Part shown: piece after piece, positions 1 to 7,725 of the stretch
Layout of the letters: each line of letters begins with the position of its first letter
Position numbering within the stretch: the first letter of the stretch is position 1
Made by a program: the position numbers and the translations under genes
The notes under the pieces: model-generated
Told to the model about the DNA's origin: nothing
The model's database searches: none
What the model saw: only the letters and a program-made list of their open reading frames with translations
Assembly: GCF_014873945.1 (NCBI RefSeq)
Contig: NZ_JADBEC010000001.1
Coordinates: 3,241,001-3,305,000 of the forward strand
DNA from: Rhizobium viscosum
GTDB taxonomy: Bacteria; Pseudomonadota; Alphaproteobacteria; Rhizobiales; Rhizobiaceae
Direction of reading: 5' to 3'
DNA: 64,000 nt

Positions 1-1
1 G

Positions 2-241
2 CTGATCGGTCCGGTCGGCTCGGTTGAGGCGATTACGCCGCCGGAGGAAGTTCGCACCTATATCGACACAACGCCGGGGCAGGCCGTGCGGCTTGGCGGT
101 GATGTGGTCGTCGGTGCTGAAGTGCCCGCCGACGTGACATTCCAGACGATTCCGGATTACCAGTATCGCTATGTCCGCATCAACGATCGGCCGGTGCTGG
201 TCGATCCGGGTACGCGCCGTATCGTTTATGTCTACCAATAA
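2..241 (+). CDS. DUF1236 domain protein, C-terminal part only
   Basis: The open frame runs in from the left edge and stops at TAA 239-241, giving the last 79 residues; the start lies outside the window. The end of the protein (YRYVRINDRPVLVDPGTRRI followed by VYVYQ) matches the conserved tail of DUF1236 proteins, which are small secreted proteins common in Rhizobiales and often carry an SH3-like segment further upstream. No catalytic residues are visible and the function is unknown. The family call rests on the tail motif only. Confidence 0.7.
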   Translation: MIGPVGSVEAITPPEEVRTYIDTTPGQAVRLGGDVVVGAEVPADVTFQTIPDYQYRYVRINDRPVLVDPGTRRIVYVYQ

Positions 242-414
242 GCCTATGGGAAAGGCGGCATGCTGCCGCCTTTGTCCTTTCTGCGACCATTCGCAGCGCT
301 CTCGCACTGGTTGCCAGAATTCTCTACTTCTCCTCGTAAATATGATAATATTCTAACATGCCATCCGGTGATGGCATGAGTCGGCGATCGGGGAGATCGC
401 CAGAGGAGAAAATT

Positions 415-681
415 ATGGAAGCGCTACTTCCGCTCATCACACAACTGGTTGCAGGGGCCGTCGGCGGCAATGTCGCAAGTGCTGCGCTGAAACAGCAGGC
501 GATCAATGTCGTTGCGCGCACGATTGCGGGCGCCATCGGCGGCATTGGGGGCGGCATGCTTCTCAGCATGGTCGGCGGTGAGGCAGCAATGACCGGCCTG
601 ATCGCAGACGGCATTGGCGGGCTGATTGGCGGCGGCATCCTTTCGTCGGTCGCCGGGCTGGTCATGGCCAAGGCACGCTGA
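415..681 (+). CDS. small glycine-rich membrane protein, conserved hypothetical
   Basis: The 88-residue protein starts at ATG 415, about five bases after the strong ribosome site AGAGGAG (402-408); an earlier in-frame ATG at 358 has no such site. The sequence is almost all Gly, Ala, Ile, Leu and Val, with repeated GG and IGG pairs (AGAIGGIGGGMLLSMVGGEA, IGGLIGGGILSSVAGLV). That fits two or three tightly packed membrane helices or a glycine-zipper fold. Small proteins of this type occur widely in Rhizobiales without assigned function. It stands alone, with a decayed aminotransferase converging on it from the other strand. Confidence 0.6.
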   Translation: MEALLPLITQLVAGAVGGNVASAALKQQAINVVARTIAGAIGGIGGGMLLSMVGGEAAMTGLIADGIGGLIGGGILSSVAGLVMAKAR

Positions 682-795
682 AGGTTCGGACGGACTGGAC
701 GCTGGACAACGAAACGGCTCGGCAGACGCACGCGCCTGGCCGGATCGGCATAATCGCTGGATGGTTTGTTCGGCGGCGATGGCAGCGGTCGAACA

Positions 796-1115
796 AACTT
801 CCTTCATGTAGTTGTTCGCCAGCGTTTCGGAGATCGTCGCCGGCGTGAAGCAATACCGGCCGATTTTGGATGCGGCAGCAACCTCCGCTTTCAAGCCGGT
901 CTGGCAGCGTCCGGAGAAGCTGCTCAGCTCTTCCGGGAAGAGTGCTCGTTCGACGACTTCGATGCTGCGACGTTTGGCGAGCTCAATCACGGTTCGGCAG
1001 GTGATGCCGTTCAAGAAGCAATCCAGGTTGGCGCGTGAATGGCGCCATTATTGACGAAGGCGATCACCACGTTGATGCGTTTTCGCCCAGGCGGAAGCGT
1101 TCATCACCTCACCAC
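796..1115 (-). pseudogene. remnant of a branched-chain amino acid aminotransferase (ilvE-like, class IV)
   Basis: Read on the minus strand, positions 1032 to 796 encode a stretch resembling the C-terminal third of fold-type IV PLP aminotransferases: LDCFLNGITCRTVIELAKRR, then an IEVVER segment, a Thr-Gly-x-x-Ala-Glu-Val segment, an IGRYCFTP segment and a final YMKEV. Just upstream a second frame gives INVVIAFVNNGAIHAPT, matching the preceding strand of the same fold. A frame change is therefore needed near 1035, and a stop interrupts the third frame near 1048. The N-terminal two thirds, including the PLP lysine, is absent. The normal stop also seems lost, because the frame runs on through the antisense of the neighbouring small gene. 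I recall ilvE beside this MarR/response regulator pair in related genomes, which would explain its position, but that is memory only. Confidence 0.62.
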
Positions 1116-1371
1116 CCCGCGTCATGCAATCGGCCGCACGTAAACTTCCGAGAAACGAAGCCATTCTCTCTGCCTCCGGCGCGTTTGCGCCATGGCTGTT
1201 GATTGTTGTCCCCATTACGTTCTATCCACTGATGCAAGGGGAAATTGCGCGTTGCGTTGGAGATTTGCCGAGCGGGCTTTAGCTTTCAGGGAAAGAACAG
1301 TCCGCGCGGGGCCTGCAACGTTCGGGGAAGCTAGCGGCGACGCAAAAATACGTCACCAAAACCGACATATT

Positions 1372-1388
1372 TTGCGAAGACTTCGCAA
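1372..1388. promoter_or_regulatory. palindrome upstream of petP, candidate MarR operator
   Basis: TTGCGAA (1372-1378), a three-base centre GAC, and TTCGCAA (1382-1388) form a perfect 7+3+7 palindrome ending 29 bases before the GTG start of the MarR-type gene. MarR proteins usually bind 16-20 bp palindromes overlapping their own promoter, so autoregulation is the simple reading. Its function is inferred, not shown. The rest of 1116-1417 holds nothing I can support as a gene. Confidence 0.42.
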
Positions 1389-1417
1389 GGCTCGCGCCAA
1401 GAGAGAGGAAATGCCGA

Positions 1418-1909
1418 GTGCCACGACAGACCAGCTCGAAAGCAGGCAAACCTGAACCGCTGGCCACGCCGATGGAGGATGTCGGGATCATCGATTTCGA
1501 GATCATCGAGCTATTCTTCTTCGCTTACCGTGACTTCGTATCCGATCCCGACGCCATTCTCGAAAAGAGTGGTTTTGGGCGGGCGCATCACCGCGTCGTG
1601 CATTTCGTCAACCGAAATCCGGGCATGACGGTCGCCGATCTGCTCGATACGCTGAAGATCACCAAGCAGAGCCTTGCAAGAGTGCTGAAACAACTGATCG
1701 ATTCAGGCTATATTCGGCAGGTGGCAGGCCCGGAGGATCGCCGACAGCGCAAGCTCTACCCCACCAAATCGGGCAGGGAGTTGGCACTGGCGCTCGCCGA
1801 GCCCCAATCACGCCGTATTGAACGGGCATTCGAGGGCGCTACCCCGGAGGCGCGAGAGGGCGTAAAGGCATTCCTCAGAGGCATGCGAGACAGACAGAAG
1901 GCGGATTGA
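1418..1909 (+). CDS. petP: MarR-family transcriptional regulator, PetP-like
   Basis: The 163-residue protein has a central winged helix-turn-helix (about residues 60-130). The recognition segment reads TVADLLDTLKITKQSLARVL, followed by the wing motif of a basic DRRQRK stretch after GPED, which is typical of MarR proteins. The GTG start at 1418 lies behind GAGAGAGG (1401-1408); an in-frame ATG at 1472 is the alternative. The stop TGA (1907-1909) directly abuts the ATG of the next gene, so the two are translationally linked. The MarR/OmpR pair matches the petP-petR arrangement first named in Rhodobacter; the ligand is unknown here. The palindrome at 1372-1388 is a candidate autoregulatory site. 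Confidence 0.8.
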   Translation: MPRQTSSKAGKPEPLATPMEDVGIIDFEIIELFFFAYRDFVSDPDAILEKSGFGRAHHRVVHFVNRNPGMTVADLLDTLKITKQSLARVLKQLIDSGYIRQVAGPEDRRQRKLYPTKSGRELALALAEPQSRRIERAFEGATPEAREGVKAFLRGMRDRQKAD

Positions 1910-2611
1910 ATGGCGGTTAAGACAGGCATTTCCGATGACGCGGCGCATCTTCTCGTCGTCGACGACGATACCCGTATCCGCGCGTTGCTGAACCGTTACC
2001 TGACGGAAAACGGTTTTCGCGTGACCATTGCCTCTGACGGGGCGGAGGCACAGCGCAAGCTGGCGGGGCTCGATTTCGACCTCATCATCATGGACGTGAT
2101 GATGCCGGGCGAATCCGGCATCGAGGTGACACGCGGGCTCAGGGCCGTGAAGAACGTGCCGATCATCATGCTGACGGCGCTTGCCGAATCCGACAGCCGT
2201 ATTGCCGGGCTTGAAGCCGGCGCCGACGATTACCTTCCCAAGCCTTTCGATCCGCGCGAACTCGTCCTGCGTGTCAACAACATCCTGCGGCGCAACAGCG
2301 GCGGCGACACGCCGAAGATCGAGCAGATCATGTTCGGGCCTTACACCTTCTCGCTGACGCGCAAGGAGCTGAAGAAGGCTGCGGAGGTGATCCGCCTGAC
2401 GGACCGTGAGCAGGAGATTATGCTGCTTTTTGCCCGTCGGGCCGGCGACACGATCCCGCGGCACGAGTTGATCGGAGATGATGCTGAAGTCGGCGAACGT
2501 ACCATCGACGTGCAGATCAACCGTCTGCGCCGCAAGATTGAGGATGATCCCGCCAATCCGGTCTGGCTGCAGACAGTGCGCGGTATCGGATACAGGCTGA
2601 GCATCGACTGA
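1910..2611 (+). CDS. petR: OmpR-family response regulator, PetR-like
   Basis: A two-domain response regulator of 233 residues. The receiver domain (about 13-130) has the acidic pair in VVDDD, the phospho-acceptor Asp62 in LIIMDVMMPG, the Thr in MLTA and Lys111 in LPKPF. The C-terminal winged helix of OmpR type (about 140-230) ends with RTIDVQINRLRRKIEDDP and a VRGIGYRL segment. It receives phosphate from a histidine kinase and binds promoter DNA. It is cotranscribed with petP (zero gap) and with the kinase gene 25 bases downstream, which is its likely partner. The target genes cannot be read from the sequence. Confidence 0.88.
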   Translation: MAVKTGISDDAAHLLVVDDDTRIRALLNRYLTENGFRVTIASDGAEAQRKLAGLDFDLIIMDVMMPGESGIEVTRGLRAVKNVPIIMLTALAESDSRIAGLEAGADDYLPKPFDPRELVLRVNNILRRNSGGDTPKIEQIMFGPYTFSLTRKELKKAAEVIRLTDREQEIMLLFARRAGDTIPRHELIGDDAEVGERTIDVQINRLRRKIEDDPANPVWLQTVRGIGYRLSID

Positions 2612-2636
2612 AACGACGGGTTCGGGACCGGCGCAA

Positions 2637-4013
2637 ATGGTGACATTCGACAGCTTGCGGCGGGAAGACCGCTCTCCTGCACCCGGCTGGCGCTGGTTTG
2701 TGCGCTGGCTGCGCCGGCGATTGCCGACGGGCCTCTATACGCGTTCGCTGCTCATCATCATCATTCCGATGGTGCTTCTGCAGTCGGTCGTCGCAGCGGT
2801 CTTCATGGAGCGTCACTGGCAGATGGTGACGGAGCGGCTGTCGCTCGCCGTGACCCGCGATATCGCCGCCATCATCGAGATTATCGACACCTTTCCGCAG
2901 GATGCCGATTACAGCGATATAACTCGCATTGCCCGCGACCAGCTCAACCTGCAGATTTCGATCGAGCCGGATGGAGATCTGCCGCCGCCGCGCGAAAAGC
3001 CGTTCTTCTCGATTCTCGACGGCATTCTGAGCGACGAGATCACCGATGAAATCCGCCGGCCGTTCTGGATCGATACGGTCGGCAATTCCAATCTTATCGA
3101 GATCCGCATCAAGCTCGACAACCGCATCCTGCGCGTCATCACAAAACGCAGTCAGGCCTATGCATCGAACACGCATATTTTCATTCTCTGGATGGTCGGC
3201 GCGTCACTTGTGCTGATCGCCATCTCGATCCTGTTCCTGCGCGGCCAGATCCGGCCGATCCTCAATCTGGCGCGGGCGGCGGAAAACTTCGGCAAGGGAC
3301 AGAAGGCCGATAGTTTCTATCCGCGCGGCGCTGACGAAGTTCGCCGGGCCGGCCTTGCTTTCATTCTCATGCGTGAGCGTATCGAACGGCAGATGGAGCA
3401 GCGCACCGCGATGCTCTCAGGCGTCAGCCACGACCTTAGAACCATCCTGACGCGTTTCAAGCTGCAGCTGGCGCTCGCCGGGGACAACCCTGATCTTGCC
3501 GGACTCAACGAAGACGTCAACGACATGCAGACCATGCTGGAGGCCTATATGGCCTTTGCCAAGGGCGAGGTGGAGGAGGATGTCGGCGAGCTGAAGCTCA
3601 GCGAGATCTTCGAAAAGCTCGAGATCGATTTCGAGCTTCACGGCAAGGAGTTGACCTATTCCATCGAGGGCGAGGACCATATCTCGGTGCGCCCCAATGC
3701 CTTCCTGCGACTTGTGACCAATCTCGCCTCGAATGCACGGCGCTATGCCGACACGCTCCATATCGAGGCCAAGCATGGTGCGAAATGGCTGACTATTGTC
3801 TTCGATGACAATGGTCCCGGCATTCCGGAGAAGTACCGGGAGGATGTGTTCAAGCCATTCTTCCGGCTGGATAGCGCACGCAATCTCGATGCTTCGGGCA
3901 CCGGTCTCGGACTTGCCATCGTGAGGGATATCGCGCGCAGCCACGGCGGCAATATCACGCTTGGCGACAGTCCGTTTGGCGGGCTGAGAGCGACGGTGCG
4001 TATTCCAGCCTAG
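2637..4013 (+). CDS. sensor histidine kinase, EnvZ type, partner of the PetR-like regulator
   Basis: A 458-residue inner-membrane kinase. Two membrane helices (about 36-56 and 181-201) enclose a periplasmic sensor domain of some 120 residues. A HAMP linker follows, then the dimerisation helix with the phospho-acceptor His265 in the HDLRT motif. The ATP-binding domain shows the N box (NLASNARRYAD), G1 (DNGPGIP) and G2 (GTGLGLAIV). It follows the regulator by 25 bases in the same direction, so the three genes form one operon. The periplasmic domain gives no hint of the signal. Its stop overlaps by four bases the end of the converging HxlR gene. Confidence 0.87.
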   Translation: MVTFDSLRREDRSPAPGWRWFVRWLRRRLPTGLYTRSLLIIIIPMVLLQSVVAAVFMERHWQMVTERLSLAVTRDIAAIIEIIDTFPQDADYSDITRIARDQLNLQISIEPDGDLPPPREKPFFSILDGILSDEITDEIRRPFWIDTVGNSNLIEIRIKLDNRILRVITKRSQAYASNTHIFILWMVGASLVLIAISILFLRGQIRPILNLARAAENFGKGQKADSFYPRGADEVRRAGLAFILMRERIERQMEQRTAMLSGVSHDLRTILTRFKLQLALAGDNPDLAGLNEDVNDMQTMLEAYMAFAKGEVEEDVGELKLSEIFEKLEIDFELHGKELTYSIEGEDHISVRPNAFLRLVTNLASNARRYADTLHIEAKHGAKWLTIVFDDNGPGIPEKYREDVFKPFFRLDSARNLDASGTGLGLAIVRDIARSHGGNITLGDSPFGGLRATVRIPA

Positions 4014-4390
4014 CTTCTGGACGCAGATGTGGGGGCGCCGAATTCATTCAGGTGGATGACAATCCAGCGCCACAGCGAGACGACCTGCGTCAGCAATTCG
4101 CGGCCGAGCGGCGTCAGCTCGTATTCCACGCGCGGCGGCACCTGCGGATAGAGGGTGCGGATGACGAGGCCGTCGCTTTCGAGCGTGCGCAGGGTCTGCG
4201 TCAGAACCTTCTGGCTGATATCCTCCACCCGCTCCAGCACCCTTGAAAACCGCAAGGGGCCATCGGCCTCGGAAAGCACGTGCAGGACGCGCAGCGGCCA
4301 TTTCGCAGCGGCGCGTTCCAGCATCTGCCGGGCTCGCGCATCCTGTTCGTCGCTCATGTTGCGGCAGAAATCGAAGATATCGTCATTCAT
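4010..4390 (-). CDS. HxlR-family transcriptional regulator
   Basis: A 126-residue winged-helix protein with the HxlR pattern: W-P-L-R-V-L-H-V-L near the N terminus, RFSRVLERVEDISQKVLTQT for the recognition region, then LRTLESDGLVIRTLYPQVPP and YELTPLG. HxlR proteins are dimeric repressors or activators, often redox- or electrophile-sensing, and commonly control a divergent enzyme gene. Here that gene is the short-chain dehydrogenase 98 bases away. I chose ATG 4390; the frame stays open to a TTG at 4423, which would overlap the candidate operator. Its end overlaps the kinase stop by four bases. Confidence 0.83.
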   Translation of the reverse strand: MNDDIFDFCRNMSDEQDARARQMLERAAAKWPLRVLHVLSEADGPLRFSRVLERVEDISQKVLTQTLRTLESDGLVIRTLYPQVPPRVEYELTPLGRELLTQVVSLWRWIVIHLNEFGAPTSASRS

Positions 4391-4488
4391 CGTAGTTACT
4401 TTCAGGTATGTATAGATCTCCAAGGTACCTTCTTTCTATTGGAAACAACAGATCCTAAATGGAGCGGGAACCGAAAAGGAGGTTTCCC
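4391..4488. promoter_or_regulatory. divergent control region between HxlR regulator and SDR gene
   Basis: This region separates two divergent genes. It contains the perfect ten-base palindrome AAGGTACCTT at 4422-4431, a related half-site AGGTA at 4404-4408, and GTAGTTAC at 4392-4399. HxlR proteins bind short inverted repeats in such regions, so this is a plausible shared operator. A strong ribosome site AAAGGAGG (4475-4482) precedes the SDR start and decides that start over the earlier ATG at 4459. Confidence 0.4.
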
Positions 4489-5361
4489 ATGTCGAAGGTT
4501 TGGTTGATTACAGGAAGTTCGCGCGGCCTTGGCCGGGCGTTGGCGGATGCCGTGCTTGACGCCGGCGACAAGCTGGTTGCGACGGCGCGTGATCCGGGCC
4601 AGCTTGCCGATCTCGTTGAAGCATATGGGGAACACGTTCTGACCCTGCCGCTCGATGTGACCGATGAGGCGGCGGGGGACGCGGCTGTGAAGAGCGCGGT
4701 CGAAACATTCGGCCGGCTTGATGTGCTGGTCAACAATGCCGGTTACGGCAATGTCGCACCGATTGAGGATACGAGCCTTGCAGATTTCCGGGCGCAGATC
4801 GAGACCAACCTCTTCGGCACTATCATCATGAGCAAGGCGGCTATCCCGATCATGCGCGGGCAGGGGACAGGGCACATTATCCAGTTCTCCTCCGTCGGCG
4901 GCAGGATCGGTCCGGTGGGGCGAGCGCCCTATGCGGCGGCAAAATGGGGTGTCGAGGGCTTTTCCGAGGTGCTATCCAAAGAGGTCGGGCCACTCGGCAT
5001 CAAGGTGACGATTATCGAGCCCGGTGGCTTCCGCACGGATTTCGCCGGTTCATCAACGGCGATCTACGAAGGCCGCCCGGAATATGCCGCAACGGTCGGT
5101 GCCATGGCGGAATATCAGCGCAATTATAATGGCCGCCAGCCCGGCGATCCGGCCAGGGCGGCCGCCGCGGTGCTGCATATCGCTTCGCTCGATACGCCGC
5201 CGCTACGATTGCTGCTTGGCAGCGATGCGGCCGCAGCGGTGGAAAGGGCGGATGCGGCGCGAATGGAGGCCGATCGCACCTGGCGTGTCGTCAGCCAGTC
5301 GACCGATTTCGAACAGGGCGGAGGTGCCAGGCCCATGCCCTGGGAGAAGAAGGCGGGCTGA
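4489..5361 (+). CDS. short-chain dehydrogenase/reductase (classical SDR)
   Basis: An NAD(P)-dependent oxidoreductase of 290 residues. The Rossmann glycine motif TGSSRGLG is at the N terminus, followed by LDVLVNNAG (the NNAG motif), the catalytic Ser in FSSVGG and the Tyr-x-x-x-Lys pair in PYAAAKWG. The segment TARD after the second strand lacks the acidic residue of NAD-preferring enzymes, so NADP is likely. The substrate cannot be told. ATG 4489 is chosen because AAAGGAGG sits seven bases upstream. It is divergent from an HxlR gene that probably regulates it. A bidirectional terminator follows. Confidence 0.85.
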   Translation: MSKVWLITGSSRGLGRALADAVLDAGDKLVATARDPGQLADLVEAYGEHVLTLPLDVTDEAAGDAAVKSAVETFGRLDVLVNNAGYGNVAPIEDTSLADFRAQIETNLFGTIIMSKAAIPIMRGQGTGHIIQFSSVGGRIGPVGRAPYAAAKWGVEGFSEVLSKEVGPLGIKVTIIEPGGFRTDFAGSSTAIYEGRPEYAATVGAMAEYQRNYNGRQPGDPARAAAAVLHIASLDTPPLRLLLGSDAAAAVERADAARMEADRTWRVVSQSTDFEQGGGARPMPWEKKAG

Positions 5362-5375
5362 GGTGTGGCCAAAAG

Positions 5376-5403
5376 AAAAGCGCCGCACTATGGCGGCGCT
5401 TTT
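5376..5403. terminator. bidirectional intrinsic terminator between SDR and BA14K genes
   Basis: An 11-bp perfect stem (5376-5386 with 5393-5403) has a six-base loop. The GC-rich core GCGCCGC is flanked by A-tract on one side and T-tract on the other, so it works on either strand. It serves the SDR gene on plus and the BA14K gene converging on minus. Confidence 0.8.
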
Positions 5404-5424
5404 CGTCAAAACATCTTCAGCCTA

Positions 5425-5880
5425 TCAGCTTGCGACGCAGAAGTGCTCGCGACCGTCATTGCCGACATAAGTGCCGCTCTGCGGATCGAAGCTGCGATAG
5501 CGGTAGGAGCAATAGCGCTGCCACTGAGCGCTCCAGGGTTCCATGGCGCCGACCGAGCGACCGTAGACAGGGCGGCCATAGACCGGCTCGGAGTAGACCG
5601 GACGCGCGCGGTAAACCGGGGGCGGAGCATATTCCGGCTCATAGACCGGCGGGTCGATGTAGCGGCGCTCTTCATAGACCGGGCCATTATTGGCATTGGC
5701 GATGGCAGAGCCGACGATCAGGCCGGTAGCAAGGCCGACAGCACCGCCGACCAGTGCATCGTTGCCGTGGTCATGGCCACGACGCCAGTAACGGTCGCCA
5801 GCTGAAGCTTCGCCGATGGCCGAGAGGGTCAAGGCAGCGGCGGTTGCCGTCAGAAGAATGGTCTTTGCAAGCCTGTTCAT
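5425..5880 (-). CDS. BA14K-family secreted protein
   Basis: The 151-residue protein begins with a clear signal peptide (MNRLAKTILLTATAAALTLS, cleavage probably after GEASA). A glycine-rich hydrophobic segment follows (ALVGGAVGLATGLIVGSAIA), then a Pro/Tyr-rich linker with PVY and YGRPVYGR repeats. The C-terminal module W-x-x-Y-C-S-Y-R-Y-R-S-F-D with a final Cys matches the BA14K family, named after a Brucella abortus immunoreactive lectin-like protein. Location is the cell envelope or outside; function is unknown. The two C-terminal cysteines probably form a disulfide. Confidence 0.83.
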   Translation of the reverse strand: MNRLAKTILLTATAAALTLSAIGEASAGDRYWRRGHDHGNDALVGGAVGLATGLIVGSAIANANNGPVYEERRYIDPPVYEPEYAPPPVYRARPVYSEPVYGRPVYGRSVGAMEPWSAQWQRYCSYRYRSFDPQSGTYVGNDGREHFCVAS

Positions 5881-5975
5881 GGCGATAAAATCCCAGTATC
5901 GGGAACCGGAAGCGGCCCCTTCTCAATGGTTCCGAAACTAGCGGCGTCATGCTGAATGGAGTCTGAACGACAAAA

Positions 5976-5993
5976 CCCGGCATGGCTGCCGGG
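5976..5993 (-). terminator. intrinsic terminator of the cold-shock gene
   Basis: Read on minus, CCCGGCA, loop GCCA and TGCCGGG form a perfect 7-bp hairpin followed by a TTTTG tract. It lies 33 bases beyond the stop of the cold-shock gene. Confidence 0.7.
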
Positions 5994-6025
5994 CTTCAAC
6001 TCGAATTCCACGCCTATACGAGGGT

Positions 6026-6241
6026 TCAGCCTGAAATCTGCAGATTGACGGCCTTTGGGCCCTTGCCGCGACGATCCGGCTCCGTGTCGAAGCTTACTTT
6101 CTGATTTTCCGTCAGACCGGCCAGACCGGAAGCCTGAACGGCAGAAATGTGAACGAAGATATCGGCGCCGCCCTTGTCCGGCTTGATAAAGCCGAAGCCC
6201 TTGTCGGTATTGAAGAATTTTACAGTGCCAGTCTCGGCCAT
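6026..6241 (-). CDS. CspA-family cold-shock protein
   Basis: A 71-residue single-domain OB-fold protein with both RNA-binding motifs: RNP1 as GFGFIKP preceded by VKFFN, and RNP2 as DIFVHISA. These proteins bind single-stranded RNA and act as RNA chaperones. Alphaproteobacteria carry several paralogues, so the exact member cannot be named. Nearly 490 bases without a gene lie upstream, which fits the long structured leaders of csp mRNAs, although I cannot prove a thermosensor. A hairpin terminator follows. Confidence 0.9.
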   Translation of the reverse strand: MAETGTVKFFNTDKGFGFIKPDKGGADIFVHISAVQASGLAGLTENQKVSFDTEPDRRGKGPKAVNLQISG

Positions 6242-6730
6242 GCCTCAGGTCCTTTTGTCTCCGCCCGCCATCCACACGGGCAGCATTACGCTATTGCCTT
6301 CTTGCGAAGACGCTGGCAGGCAGATCTTGAAATGTGAGAAAAAGGTCCCCTCTACCTCCGCCGGTTCCAGACAGGACTTAACGCCTGCTGTTTTTTGGGA
6401 CCGGCTGACCGGAATATTAGCGTTTCCGGCTCGCAAATTCTTAAGGACTTCCCATGCTCGCAAAATGCCCGAACGCGCGAAGAGTGCTGCGTTTGAAGGA
6501 TTTTGGCAAGCAAAAGTTTTTTAACGTGTCCCTAAGAACACACCCGCAAATATGGCCTGTTTTCGCAAAAACGCAAAAAATCCGCCGCGGGGAGCAAATG
6601 ATTAACGTTTTATATCGTCTGCAATATAAGTTCCGGGCAGATTTTACCAAAAATGCAACGATAGCGCGTCTTGTCGCTCGCTTAAAAAAAATTCCAGATG
6701 GCATTAAACGCCCCATAAATGGACGCGTGT
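6242..6730. other. intergenic region, probable csp leader and promoter
   Basis: No supported gene lies here. The part next to the cold-shock gene probably holds its promoter and long 5' untranslated leader. The far part is AT-rich, with runs such as TTAAAAAAAATT near 6682-6693, and adjoins the 3' end of the DMT exporter gene. Short frames in this stretch lack ribosome sites and rhizobial codon use. Confidence 0.4.
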
Positions 6731-7621
6731 TCAGGCCGTCTGCGAGCGGCGGCGGGTCATTTCGGGCACGAGCTCGACTACAAGCATAGCGATAAACATC
6801 AGCGCACAACCGATATAGCCGAGTGGCGGCATGCTCTCGCCCAAAAGAAGTGCGGCGAGCGTCGCGCCAAACAGCGCTTCGGCGGAGAGGAAGATCGCGG
6901 CCTGCGACGGCGTGGTGTAGCGCTGGGCGACGACCTGCAGCACGAAGGCGACGCCCGAGGAGAAGATGCCGACATAGAGGATTTCGGGTGCAGCCGCGCG
7001 GATATCTGACAGGCTGACCGGTTCGGAAACGGCGGCGATGATCAGCGCACAGACTGCCGTGATTGCAAACTGGGCGCTGGACAGCGCAAGCGGTCGGCCC
7101 GTTTCGCCGACCGTCGTACCGGCAAGCGTGATCTGGACAGACCAGAAGATGGCGCAGACGACCGTCAGCAGATCCCCCACCGTCAGGGCCGAAAGCTGGC
7201 CGCCCGACAGCATGTAAATGCCTGACACGGCCATGATGGCGCCCGGCCAGATGATCCAATGCGGCGAGCGGCGCAGAAAGAAGACGGCGATCAGCGGCAC
7301 AAAGATTACATAGAGCCCGGTAATGAAGCTGGAATTGGTGACGGTCGTCGTCTGCAGGCCGATCTGCTGTGTCGACGCGCCGCCAAAGAGCGCAAGGCCG
7401 ATCATCAAATAGAGGCCGAGATGTCGGCGGTTGGTTGCGACCTTCGCCTTGCGCGCTTCGATGAGTGTGAAAGGCAGGGTGGCAAGTGCGGCGATGGCGA
7501 AGCGCAGGCCGATGAACCAGAAGGGGCCGATCGCCTTCATTGCCGTCGACTGCGCGACGAAGCCGCCGCCCCAGATAGCGGCTGCGAGCAATAGAAGGAG
7601 GTTCGCCTGAACGCGCGTCAT
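6731..7621 (-). CDS. EamA/DMT-family transporter
   Basis: A 296-residue inner-membrane protein with about ten hydrophobic helices in two EamA repeats. The first begins LLLLLAAAIWGGGFVAQSTA and the second near DLLTVVCAIFWSVQITLAG. The ending VELVPEMTRRR is basic. DMT proteins export or exchange small metabolites, often amino acids or nucleosides; the substrate is not predictable. ATG 7621 is chosen because GAGGGCGAG precedes it and the repeat starts at once; the frame stays open to 7723, which would add a polar extension. It is divergent from the DUF1176 gene. Confidence 0.85.
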   Translation of the reverse strand: MTRVQANLLLLLAAAIWGGGFVAQSTAMKAIGPFWFIGLRFAIAALATLPFTLIEARKAKVATNRRHLGLYLMIGLALFGGASTQQIGLQTTTVTNSSFITGLYVIFVPLIAVFFLRRSPHWIIWPGAIMAVSGIYMLSGGQLSALTVGDLLTVVCAIFWSVQITLAGTTVGETGRPLALSSAQFAITAVCALIIAAVSEPVSLSDIRAAAPEILYVGIFSSGVAFVLQVVAQRYTTPSQAAIFLSAEALFGATLAALLLGESMPPLGYIGCALMFIAMLVVELVPEMTRRRSQTA

Positions 7622-7725
7622 CTCGCCCTCAATGTTTGGGAAGCATTTAAGAGTATGCTGCCGGGTTAGCAGGCGCATCTCTTTTCGACAAGGATGAGAA
7701 TTCTTCAAATGGTTCGGAGACATGG

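Noticed and set aside
424..795. Continuation of the ilvE-like minus frame through the small membrane protein gene
   Set aside because: Similarity to aminotransferases ends at about 796; the rest is antisense read-through.
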